DNA of 64,000 nucleotides from Malurus cyaneus samueli. Taxonomy: Eukaryota > Chordata > Aves > Passeriformes > Maluridae. The position numbers and the translations under genes were made by a program. The notes under the pieces were generated by a model that was given only the letters and a program-made list of their open reading frames with translations, was not told where the DNA came from and did not search any database. Each line of letters opens with the position of its first letter. The stretch's first letter is position 1. The stretch is from positions 52,717,310 to 52,781,309 of the forward strand of contig CM019214.1 in the NCBI GenBank assembly GCA_009741485.1, written 5' to 3'. Shown piece after piece: positions 1 to 13,000 of the stretch.

Positions 1-926
1 TATAAGCATTGCTCTATATATATACACGTATATAATATATATACATGCACACTATTCTTGCATTTAACAGGAACAGTGAAAATTTCTTTGAAATGTGTAG
101 AAACCAGCTTATGGAAAAAAAAAGATGGCTTCTTTTTCATGTTTTCCAGTGATTAAAAAATGCTGTCCTCCCTGATTTGTGGGAAGAAAAATTACACGGA
201 CCAGCAGTGCTTATTTCTATAGTGTGGGCAATTGATTATAAAATTAGTGGCATCTCTCTGACAGCTGTATTTGGTTTGTGGTTATTCAGAACAAAATAGT
301 AAATGCATTGTATGTAACTAATGGAAACTTAGCAGTTCTTCTCTGTATGGCATTGAAATTTTTGTCTCCAACAAAGAGTATGATTTTGATGTGCAAACTG
401 GTGAAATCATTGTGTGCAAGTGAACCGCTTTCAGCAACAGTGAGCTTAGCCCTTCTGCATCTTCTTGGTTCTGACTTGGTGACGAAAATTCCAGGTGCAC
501 TTGTCTTGCACTAGCTGAAATCATCTTTCAGAATAGGAGACTGTCCTGCTAGAAAAGTGGTTTGTGATGGGATCGACTACTGTTTCTTTGTAACAGAAAT
601 ATGGGATTTTTCTGCGCATGAAGTCTCAAGCTTTATAATAAATGTCTGGCTCTTAATTTCAGTAAATGGCATGACACACTACATCCATTTTGAGCTTTTG
701 ACATACTAAACTGTTTCTGTGTAATGAATGATTTGCCATGGTGAGCAGTGGACTCAGGTGACTTGATTAGGAAAACAAAACTTTTCCCTTTTGCAAAACA
801 TTCTACCACTAAATTTACTTCAGGAGAAAGTTTGCATTATAGTACCTTGAGCTTCTTCCTCCAGTATTTCTTCATTCCCATTTCTTTGTTGATATATGTC
901 TTTTTTTTTCAAACTTTGTTGCTCAG
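1..926 (+). other. MYCBP2: MYCBP2 intron, 3' part; AT-rich
   Basis: This is the end of an intron whose upstream exon lies outside the window. It opens with a short TA-dinucleotide run at about 15-45. It ends in a strong polypyrimidine tract (901-925) and CAG at 924-926. I looked for another exon in all frames and found none that joins in phase. A short open stretch near 340-418 has no good donor. Confidence 0.7.
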
Positions 927-1001
927 AATGTCTTTAATGCTAGCCAAGGAGTAAGGGATTTGGACTTTTTTTCATGGACTTCCAAAGCTTTACCCCCTAA
1001 G
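927..1001 (+). CDS. MYCBP2: MYCBP2 window exon 1 (25 codons)
   Basis: The acceptor has a long T-rich tract and GCTCAG; the donor is CCTAAG|GTGAGT. The exon is 75 bp, phase 0 to 0, and is open only in the frame that joins the next exon. The peptide starts [15 protein letters not shown] and joins directly to [10 protein letters not shown] of the following exon. The next intron (1002-3079, 2078 bp) is AT-rich with nothing recognised. Confidence 0.85.
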
Positions 1002-4000
1002 GTGAGTTAAACTACAGGAACAGTCACACTATATCTCATGTTTTCAGAATGCACCTTATGACTCAACTTTATGCTAACTATTCTTTGAAGTCTGTTTTAC
1101 TGTGAATTATTTTTAAAGGAAATAGCAGATTTGCCTTGAGTGCTGTGTCTGTCTCTCTTTCTTTCAATATGAGAAAAAAATACAAGGGCAGATTATTGAA
1201 GTTTTATTAATTCATAAGTAGCACTCTACCTTTCTTACAAACCAAGTAGAAATTCAGAAATATGGCCTACTAACATAACAAGCCTGTCATTCTCCCTTAG
1301 TGCAGAATTTACTGGTAATTTTTGTTCTGTCATTGGAGGCTCCACATGAAGTTGCAGCATATAATGAAGTGATATTTGTATGAGTAAAGACACAGATATT
1401 TAACAAATACTCTGCCCATTCTTAATGTTTTTATAAAACTATGTAATTATAGGGACATTATACTGTTTAAATTAACTGTACAAGTGTTTGTCTTAACACC
1501 AGTTCTGCAATGTTTTCAGATCCATGTTTTTTTTGTATGAACTTCGTAATGAAGATGATAATGTGCTGTACATTTTGTTATACAGATTTTAAAACTTCTT
1601 TGTCACTGAATCTTTTTCCCCAGAACAACAAACTTCATTATGTCAAGATCTGAACTCTGTTTAAATTGTCTTTTTTTTTCCCTTAAACCAGTTTACCTCA
1701 GCTTGCATTAACTTGTGTTGTAAGTTACGTATTTACATAGCAGAATCATTTTTGTATAAAAGCTTCTTGAAAAAACTGCTGTATTCATCTGGACATAGTT
1801 CACAGACTTCCATACCAAAATTGCTGTAAATATGATAATTAAAAAGATGAGAGAAAATTGCATTAATTTAAAAGGAAATAACATAACCAGAAGTTTGGTT
1901 CAAATCTGACAAAAGAAAGTATTCTTTCACACAGCAGGAAGGGAAGTCCTGGAAGGTGTTGTTGCAGAAGATTGTGAAGGCAGAAAGTAGGAAGAAATTT
2001 AAATTTAGAGAAATCAGATTGATAAATAAACACTAAAGAAAATAGGGTATAACTTGTAACATCCATAATAAAAAGTTTTTAAATGCTGTTGGTGTATTAG
2101 GGACAGACCACTAATTAAGGTGTTTATGCTGCTTCTAAAGAGCATCTCCTGTTGCTGAGCACAATAGACTGAATGAGGTGAGCCACTGGCTTCATCCAGT
2201 AGGACATTATGTAGTTTGTAACTTTAAGATGTTCCTTTAAAAGCACCTATGACTCAAGAGTATAATAGAAATTTCTCCTGCTTTTTACTTGCATTCTTCT
2301 GAATGTTGCTCCCACCTGTCAGATAATTTTGTACAAAATCCTTTTTGTTAAGCTGTGGCTGACTGAAAAATCTATGCTAATTTTTCTCTCTTTTTAATAA
2401 CTACCATTTTTTCATGGTAAGAACCTCAAAGTGTTTTCTTGCTTCAGGCTTGGATATATATTTCATCTGGAAATACTGTGAGGTGGAATAAATTTGCAGG
2501 TCCTTTTTATTGTCTTTGTGGAAACAATAAATATGCACTAATACTTACGTGTGCATTTAAAGTCTATGGCATTGCTGTTCCTTATTGTCATAATTTTGCC
2601 TTGGCTCTAAATTAACAATATATTCTAAATGTGAAATCAAAAAAACAAGCATGTCATATATAGAGAGATAATATTCAAATTCCCTTTACATAGCCCCAGA
2701 CTTTAACAAAATTTCACAAATAGAGTAGGAAGAACAAGTGTTTGTAATGAGAAATGTCAGCAAGGATGAATGTTTAGTGAATGCATTTAGATGAAATAAT
2801 TTTTCTAATGTTAGATATCAGCTGTAACTTTTATATAAATGGTTACATTTATACCACTTTTGCTTTAAGAGTAATGTCAGGAGTAATTCAATTAATGTGC
2901 AATTTAGTAGTAATTAGTTGTTTAGCATTGCACACAAAAATTGGCAATGTAACTAGGATCTCTTTTAGATTTGAATTTTACCTTTTGTAATCTTGAAGTA
3001 AGTATTTCTTATTTCAGTAGTTTAAAGGTGGTATTAATAGGCTTTATTTTGTTTTGCCTTTTTTTTTTAAATTTCTCAGGAATCTAGGTCTAATGCTGAT
3101 GATTTTTTCAAAGACCTAAATTCACACTGCCCACAGGAAGCAGTGATGCAAGAGCAAGATATGCCATTCCTTCGAGGTGGACCTGGAGTGTACAAGGTAG
3201 TGAAGACTGGCCCATCAGGTCACAACATCAGAAGCTGCCCTAACCTTAGAGGTATCCCAATTGGAATGTTAGTTCTGGGAAACAAAGTCAAGGCAGTGGG
3301 CGAGGTATGGATCCTTGTAGCTTCAGTTCATATCTTCATAGATACCAGTATATAACAGTAGTAAACGCAACAAAAGAATCTGCCTTTCTACAGGTTTGCT
3401 TTTCCCCTCCTCATGATAAATACTGACCTTTGAACCTGGTTTGTATTCTAAGTACTAATGCAGTTATGTCTTTTGCCTTTTTGCATTGATTGGAATAATG
3501 TTAAAATTGCACTGTAATTAAGTGTGCTTGCTTCTATATTTCTGTTACGGTATTCCTTACGAAACGGTGTTTCTTGTTCTATTTTATTGTCATATTCTTT
3601 GAAAGAATTTTGTTTCATTGACAAAATGTTTTCCTAGGACTTAACCATTTAACAAATTCCTGTGTTTCTCAGTATTAATTACATTAATTTGTTTAGTTGC
3701 TGAACTATTGTTACTATTCCGGGTTGTCCACTTGTGGTGTCTTATGGTTAAGAAGGGCTTAAGGATGAAGTGTGTCATGCTATTTCCTAAATGTAATATC
3801 AGGAGCAAAATTAATACTCATAAAAACTTTTCATGTATATCTTGGTATTATAATTCTCCTGTTGCCACCACTGGTTAGAAGGTGTATCTTGGTGACTGCA
3901 TCCCTCAAGTTTTTATTTTGATTTATTTGGATGTTCTAAAGTTGCGGTGTTGGTGTTTTGCTTCTTCTGAATATAAACAGGTCTAAAATTTTTAGAATTA

Positions 4001-7000
4001 CTCCTTAATGTAAATATGCCATAAATAGGTTTGGTACTTCGGTCTGCCTCAGCCTGTGGCCTTAATTTAAGAAATTTTTTTTTTTAACATTTCCTTTGTA
4101 ATATAAAGATTGAAATGGAATGTGTTTTCCAGATATTGTAAGTAGTTGTTAAATCATACTACTGAATTATTTGAAAAGTCAATAAATTTTGCTTTTTTAT
4201 GTGTGTGCATCAGGTGACTAATTCAGAAGGTACGTGGGTGCAAATGGATAAGAACAGCATGGTAGAGTTCTGTGAAAGTGATGAAGGGGAGGCATGGTCA
4301 TTAGCTAGAGACAGAGGTGGAAACCAGTACCTCCGACACGAAGATGGCAAGTGGTTGTTTTGTTTTATTTTTTTTAATTAGCTTTAAAAAAAAGCAATCT
4401 AAGTAGGAGAAAAAAAGAAGGATCTGAGTTTTGAACGGGTATAATGTTAGCTTTTGCTTTTTCATTTGAGTTATGTTGTACAGTCAGACTTGGATGTTTA
4501 TAACCATTCTTTACATGATTTTTTAAAAGAACAGTTAAAATATTTCTCCATGATTTGTTCTTTACCAGCTAAAGTTACGGACAACAGTTTTAACAACCTT
4601 TTTTCCTTTTAGCTGTGGAGTTAATTTTTATGCATCTGTTTTCCAAAATGTGTCTTCATGAAAAGCTTTGACCTCAGCAGTCGTGTTCTGCTTGTGTTTT
4701 CAGGTTGCAGTTATTGTCAGCCTCTTATTTGTTCTTTTTAACACACTGTTTGCCATTTTTCTGGTTTTGACATTTGGAGCCAAGATTCATTAGTGTATAG
4801 ATACTCTGACAATTATCACATTACCGTATTGGAACAAAGTAATTCCTTGCTAATACATAAGTGTTTTCATCAGACTGTTGTGGCTTGACTTTTGGGTATA
4901 AAATCTTCTGCAAAGAAGAGGAATAATGAAGAGGTTTTCATAAAATATCTAAGTGTTTACATAATACTTCAAACACTTCTTTTGAAGTCATAGCTTTTCT
5001 ATTTTCACGTCTATGTGTCTGCTAATGTCAAGTTCTGAGATGCCTGAAGAGTCCAGCTAGATTTTCAAAACTAAATGGTTGTGAATTGAAACAGTACCTT
5101 ATTGCTAAAAGCACATGTATTAAATAATAGGGTTGATAAATTCATTGTTTTCTATTTTGATAAGGAGTTGTTTGCTTTTCCAGTAGAAAATCATCTCTGA
5201 AAATAAAAAATAGAGCAGTGTGCAAAAATTTCCATTCAAGAATGATTATTTTGAGAAATATATTTAAGCAACTTGACAATATTTTGCATTTTTAAGTAGT
5301 GTTTTCATCTTCAGTATGTATCATTTCGTATATGATATATCATTTGATTTTGTATTTTCTTAAATTTCTCAAAGTATTTGTGTGCTCTAAGAAAGAATTC
5401 CCAATTCAGGAAGAATTGAAACAAGACCCTTGTTTGAAGGTGTGTCTTCAGATTCATGATACTTAACGTGCTGTTATTGAAGGGCATCTTCAAATATATC
5501 ATTGCTCTAAAGAAAAACCCAAGTGCGAGCTCTAGGCTTTGACAACAAAACTATGGTAGGACTTTTGCAATACAGCTCATAGAAATACCATCTTAGAAAC
5601 TTCATTACATGCATCCTATGCCTCAATATACCTGTTTTTAATTTTTTCTAGATGAGGCCCTTTTTGTAGGTAGGGTGAACATGGATATTTCTTGTGCGTC
5701 TAGCTAAAGTAGTTTAACTGTTGTCAGTGCAGTTACTGAGATTTTTCAACCTGTTCTATGTTCCTAGTCCACCTCAGTACCATGTAAAACTTAATGCACT
5801 CAAGCCGTATCTGAATGTTTTTTTTATTTGCTATGAAATCATTTAGAAATAATTTATCATCAGTTTCAGTCCTTTTGCCAGGGGATGATAATAAGGATCT
5901 GCCTGAGTTCCAGCTAGATCTACAAATGTCTATTTTTTTATCCATAAATAGTATCATCTTTCACATTACAATCACATTTTCAGTATTTAATAAAATTATA
6001 ATTAAATTCCCATAATGAAGTAGATTTCTCTCAGAGCCATGGCAAAAGTCATGCTGTATAGCTGGGTCTGTAGGAAGGTATCCAACTACAATGCTACATA
6101 CACTAAGATCTAGAGCACCTGCTGATAGAGAATGTGCACTGAAATGCAGTTTTGTCTGAAATGCAATTTTAAAAAAATTACTTTTAGAAGCCCTGTGACT
6201 TTTTGTTTAATCCATGTTCATTTTTGTGCATTTACAAGAAAAAAAAAATTGAAGGTGCCAGCTTGAGCTTTTAAACCTGCATATTTCTTCTGAATGCTTT
6301 CTTAGATATCATCAGTTAGAATCGTATTTCTGACCACATTAAGTCAGTAATTTCTCTGTAAATCTAAATAGTCAAGTGGATTCTGTCTCATTTATTTTAG
6401 TTCTACTGTTGGTTTTAATATTATTAAATACTCCTGGTTGGTTTGGGTTGTTGCTTTAGTGTCCTACAGAAAACAAAATTACAGTAATATTTCCAAATTC
6501 AAATCTTTCAGGAAAAAAACTTCTTGTGTCCCATGAGCCATTAGTGGCTAGCCACAGTTAAATTTTTATTGGCTCCAAGTTTGCCACTCTGAAAACTATT
6601 CTTTCCCCACCTTGCTTTGTCAAAGGAATTTTAACAATTGCTATCCAAAGAATAAACACTGCTGAATGGTGTTACTGGAAAAAATAATGGCAAAGCTGGC
6701 AACAAGTCAGTCAGACAAAAAATTCTACATGCTATTAAGTCATTTGTCTTTATATTTTCAGAGCATGAGCTCTGAAGAACAGATACGAGGTTTTTTGAAG
6801 AGAATTTAGTTGAGAGGAAGAGTACTCTCGGAGTAAATAATTATCACTGTTTTGCTTTGTGACTCATCTTTCTAATGTAATCAGTTACTGAGAGGTCTAA
6901 CTCTAAAGTGATGTGGTTTTTTTTACAGAGCAAGTCCTTCTAGATCAAAATGTGCAGACTCCTCCCCCAAGTCCTTTTTCAATACAATACAAGCTTTCAG

Positions 7001-10000
7001 TAAGGGAACGAGCTGTAGTAATGGACAAGGGTTTGATTATGGCCTTGGAAATAACAAAGGTATGTTCTTACACTCATATTTTAAGAAAATAAGTTTATCT
7101 TTGCTTATATTTTGTTACTTATTTTTGCTTTTTTAGGCACCACAGGTCTTCTCCAAAGCAGTAGTAGAATGACTTGCAAAGTGTTAAAATTGCTTTTTTC
7201 TCTGCTTTAGTTTCACCCAGTCTAAGTATTCTATATAAAAAGGGTCATCGAAGGTTTAGAAGTTAGTTGCGCATTTCTTGAATTGCTGAAATGAAAAATA
7301 CATACTTAGAAAACAAAATTAGAAAACTGTTTGATTTAGAAAATGCATGTTTTAAAAAGTCCAGAAATGTTTATCATCAATCTTGGTAATTTTTAAAGTG
7401 CATTTAATGGGTTGACAAGATAAAACATGCCATTTAAGATTAGTTGTGAAATTTTTAAAAAGTTGTAAAATTGAATTTGCCTTTCAGTCACTTAGACACC
7501 AGTTACAAATGCTGGGAAATAAAATCTAGTTAATTTTACTGACATAAAATAATGGTTTCTTTTAATCATGGTTTATTTTGTTGGCAAGATCTGAATATAT
7601 ATATAACAGCTATCAAAATTAACTCCATCTGCATGCCTTCTGTTCATTTCTTGATTAGTTCTAGGTGATTTATTATACAGAAAGGACTTTCATTCAGGCA
7701 GATGTTCTTGAGAAATATGCCTGAAACATGGAGCTCTGTTACAGTATTCTTACATCACTATTCTCTGTCTATGCCACTACAAATAGGGGCCTAAGGTGTG
7801 CATGTGTTTTTTAACATCAGCATATATTTACTTGTGGTCTCTTAATTAAAATAAATTAAGACTCTCCTAAAGGAGAGAAGATTAGGAAAACAATTACTCT
7901 TAAATAGTCTAGTCTGTTAGTGTCGCAACATGAAATAGTTCTGTATCATTTCACAGTGGTTTACTGTGTAGAGAGTGGTTCTTACTTGCCCATGCATTGT
8001 TATAGGAAACTCTTTTTGGACAAAGGCTGGAAAAGTTGAAGCATTTTCCTTTTGTTTTATAGAGCCTTTTAAACCTTCTTTTCCCAGTTCATCCATACTC
8101 ATTTCAGAGTAATGGTGGAATCACAGAAGTAGATGCATTTAAGATGTGAGGTTTATGGCTTGTCTCTCAATATCAATTGTGTAATAACGCAAAAATATTC
8201 TCTGTTCCTTTTTCTGCAGAAGCTTATTAAGACTTTTTTTTCTGTGTTTCCAAATAGAAAATCATAGAGATGGATATGCTATGTTGACAGGCATCCTGGT
8301 TTCTGAAGATATTTTGATTCTCTTTACTATACCTTAAGCAGTTTCAGAGGTGTTTCTTTGGGATAATACAGTTACAGAAAGTTTGGAAGCTACTCCTGAC
8401 ATTGAATTCCATACCATTGTGTATGCATTATTTTCTCGACATACCATCAAGCTGTGCTGTTTAGTGTGAAAGAACAACTCAGCTACATGGCTTTATTCAT
8501 TCTGTGTACTGTATTTCCTTCTGAATTGCCCAAGAGCAGAGAGTTGTTGGTAGCTATATTGAGAAAGTAATGGTCTTATTTTCCCAAAAATAGAATTCTT
8601 CAGCTGTACCATTACTTTATATGCAGACTTTCTGTATTCTTAGGTCTAAGAAACTTTGAGTTTTGTGAAAAATAAAAAATGAAAGGCACAAGCATGATCT
8701 CTAAGGGGAATTTCTGAATGAAGCACTTCTTTTGGAAGTGCCTGCTTGTTAAAAGTACTTCTATAGGGATGCCTTAGTTTCAGTGGAAATTCAGTCCCAT
8801 CCAAGAGTCTTAAATGGCTAATCAAATTTAAAGATCCCCATAATATGTCTGTGTTTTTACAGTGTTACCTGCAAGATAGAAGACATGACTCCCCCAATGA
8901 ATCTTTTTATTTAGCTATGTCTTCTCTCTTCCAGCTGCCTATGTTACAGGCAAGATTTTAATATTCCCCAAGATTGGCCCTACCCACCTCCAGATCTGAT
9001 TATTGTGGGCAGATGACTTTCAACCACTTCTCAGACGTTCTTGCCTTTAAAATAATTACTCATTTTAGGAGTTAGGCATGTTGCTTTTAAGAATAGTTTG
9101 TCAAACATCTAAATCACAGAATGGCTGGGGTTGGAAGGGACCTTAGAGTTCATCTAGGTCCAAAGTCCATAGATGAGGTTGTTCAATCACTTCTAGGTTT
9201 TTAAGGTAGGAATGATAGCTACTGAAGTGCAGATTCCAGTTGGTTTTAGGCATGCAACCTCCAAAACAGTGATAGAAAATGGATTTATTGATTCTTGTAG
9301 ATTATTATTTAGAAGGGCATTCCAGCTGTTTTCTGGTAATTTTATCTTCTTATTTTTTCACCCAGAATATCAAGAAAATAAATTTAACCTTGGACTTCTT
9401 AGGTAGTACAGGGTTTGATACATTCACTGGTCTTTCTCTAATTCCTTTAAAAGACAATTGATAATCATCTAAAAGTGTTGTAAATTCTGCATTAGCTGCT
9501 AAATTTATTTTATTAGGCTTTCTACAATGCTGTCAGAATAACAGGAATTTGCAGAATAAAGTGACATTGTTAGGATTTGCCTGGTGATGGTTTCAATCAG
9601 ATTCTCTCAAAATCTTGGTGTCTCCTACCTCATATTATTAAGTATACTTCAAGTTACAACATTGTGTGGCCTTCTTACTGAGGTGTCATGTATTTCTAAT
9701 GCTCACACAGAGTTTTTAAAAATTGGCTTTCAGAAATTAAAACTCGGGTTTTAACATGTTAGTTTTTTTGAAGGCCTTCATTTGCCTCACAACAAATGTA
9801 GATAGTTCTTCAGAAAACCAGTTCCAGCTCCTAAGTGGTACTTACGGATTTTTAAAATTACTTTCAATCTGACCTCGAAAAAAGCTTGACAGAATACTTT
9901 GAAGGATATTTGCAAAAATGAGCAAATATTTACTGAAGCATTGGCACAGAAATACATTTGCCAAAGCCTAATCACATGTTAGCTTTCCCTTCTCATCAGT

Positions 10001-13000
10001 TTTTCTAATCTTTTTTCTGCATGTATTGTTGCATGTGTGTATTATTGTAAATGCTAGGGAGTTCTGTTTTTTCTTTGGCTGCTCTTCATTTTTAGCAAGG
10101 CAAATATAAATCTCTATTTTGAAATGTTTAAAATAATTACAGTAAAATATCCCTGATCCTTAAAAGCCAGTCATTTTATTGCCATGCATGGAGTGAGATT
10201 TTCATGTTTAGCCACAACCATAGTTGTATGTGGCTAAATGAGATTTATGAGCTTTCTCTGTTGTCATCATTTAAATTTTAATTGAGTACCATTTTACTCT
10301 GCCTTTCTGGAGAATGACAGGTAACAGGTTGTAGTTTTGACTGTTTTGCCCACTACAGGTGACCAACTGAGTGCCATACTGAATTCCATTCAGTCACGGC
10401 CAAATCTCCCAGCTCCTTCCATCTTTGATCAAGCTGCAAAACCTCCCTCTTCCCTAGTCCACAGTCCATTTGTGTTCGGACAGCCCCTTTCCTTCCAGCA
10501 GCCTCAGCCACAGCTTCAGAGTAAGTTTGTCAGCCTTACCTGCCTCATCGCTCCGTTTCTGCAGCTTTGACATTGCTGTTCTCAGTTGCTTACCAGCTAC
10601 TAAACATCCCAGTGCACTTTTCTGTTTTTGTTTTTTTGTTTTTTTTTGTTTTTTAAGTTTTTCATGATTCAGAAGCATGTGAGGTAATGCTCCCAAAGAA
10701 GTATACTTGTTCAACTTAAATTTTTTTATTGACAGTATTTTGATTTTGTATGTATTCTTCACTGTAGACAAGTCGGGAAAGTGTATTTCCAATATTTTAT
10801 GCAGCTCTGATTTATTATGGTAAATATTTCATATGGTACAAAATGCTGATAATTCTTTTAACATCAAAAATTCACTGCAGTGAGTTACAGGTATTAACTG
10901 TTTCTTGCCTCCTAAATGCCTATTTTTGTCATTGCTCCTAACTTTAGGGATGTAGCTGGACAGTGGGAACAAGTTGGCACTACTCATAAGAAATGTTTAG
11001 TTGGTTTTCTGTTGGGTGCTCATGGGATTGGCATGGATGTGAATGTTTGCTCCTTGCGGTGAATAACAGCTAAAGGATTACTAATGGAAGGACAGGAAAC
11101 CATTTTGGTTTTGATTCATGAAAACTGAAGGCTCAGCATTCATGATGGATAGTTGATACTGCAGTATATTCTTTCTTACATGCAGAACAGTTGTAGCCCA
11201 GCTCACAGGAGTACTAGTTCACCTCTGTTTCCCACAACCTCTCTGAAGTGCTGCATTTCATTCTTGTGGGACCCAGTCAGTGACTGCAGTCTCCATGTAT
11301 GTGCAGTCCTGCATTTATTCAGCTCAGCTTGTTCAAGTGTTTCATGTGAAAACTAAATTCAGATTTCTAATTCACTTTTACAAGGATTCGTCAAAATATT
11401 CTGACTGCAGTCTTCCATAGTTTTGCTGGACTTATACCAATGTCCTGAAAGCAGAATATTCTGCTCAGAATAAAACTACTCAGATAAAACAGCTGATTGC
11501 CAGCAGTATAAGCACAGCGTCATTGAGAATGTGTCAGATGTTTATTCTTTCCCATCACTTCTAGATTTCTTCTCTTATTCAGAGAATAAAGTCAGTTGTT
11601 CAGCTTTGCATCAGATATAACCCTAATTGTCTTCAAATTTCAGATGATTTGTCCTTTTGCATTTAGACCTATATTGAAAGAAAACAAAAGCTATCTGCAT
11701 TTTTGACAGCCCAGCCAGATCTGGCTCAATGGATTTGTCTGTCCACGAGATGTAGGTAAACTATTCATTCAGCCACATCCAGGCTTTGTGTTTCAATAAG
11801 GATCCAATTCCAACAGAAGCCTTTTTTTTTGTCTGGTGAGGGGGAGCACTGGTGGTCTGCCAAATAAAAAAATTATGAAACTAGAAAAAATTTTCAAATT
11901 TGTGTCTGAATTGGGATCTTACCTTAGTATAAGGTCTCAATCAATTTGGTTGTTTGCCTTCCAGAAGGGCAAACATGGTCAACCTGAACTGGTGTACTGG
12001 TTCACTGACTGCAATTTGATACAAGGACTTCTTGTTTATTATCCAATGTCTGGTTTGACGCAGATAATGTAAATTATTCATAAAGGAGAGAAATATTAAC
12101 ATTTCTGTTTTCACAAAATTTAGTAATAATATGGGATAAAATTTCCTGTTTAAACTTCCTTAGACTTTTGCAGGCTTGTTAATCCCCCATTTGCAAGTTC
12201 ATCTAAATTCAGCATATTGTCTGGAAGGGCCTGTAAGACTATGCCCATATACTTGTTCATTTAATAGTCTGATGCAGTTGTAATAGAAATGTAACAGAAA
12301 CTCATTTTAAGTATCAATTTTAATTCATTATTTCTAAATCACTTTATAGCCCCCTGTTACCAAACAGTAATTGAAAGTTAAATCCATTAAACAACATATC
12401 CTAAGAGTCCATAACAAGTGAATTGAATTTTTGCACTAGATATGCCTAGTATTAGTTACAAATTATGTGTTCCATCCTTAAGTGTCTCCTGCAGTAAAGT
12501 TAGATTTTAAAAGAATGTTTATAGTCAATAGCTGCTATAGTAAGTGAGCTAATGATAGTTGAAAGAAGTTGGGCCACCTTAGGCTTCCAGGTCTGCATAG
12601 GATGTATACTAAATACCAGTCTTGATCAAAAGTCAGCTGAAATATCTACTACTGTCATTTTCTGACTACAATCTACTACTTATATTTTCTGTTCTTCCTC
12701 AGACATCTCTACCCCTGGCAAGAAATTCGGTTTGGAAGCATAATTCTGAGGGAGTTCAGTATTCTGCTGAATGTCCTCTAAAATTATTATCTTAATTTGG
12801 GTTTTTATAATTTGAAGAAAAATGTTAGTCTCATATAAACATACTCCAGTGATAAATTATAGTTTTTCTTAGAAGTATTTGTAGGTAGCTGTTTTTTTAG
12901 GAGGTGTTTCTGTGCTTGGGGTTTGTTTTGGTTTGCAAATTCATTCAAGGAAGAGGGGAAGAACTTGTCACAACCTTTAATGCTCCAATACAGGAGAGAT

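Noticed and set aside
340..418. Open stretch reading YGIEIFVSNKEYDFDVQTGE as a possible upstream MYCBP2 exon
   Set aside because: There is no polypyrimidine tract before it, no good donor, and its end would not be phase 0 as the next exon needs.
11706..11751. Small exon-like segment with acceptor TTTTGACAG and donor GATGTAG|GTAAAC
   Set aside because: It is 46 bp, not a multiple of three, so inclusion would shift the MYCBP2 frame.
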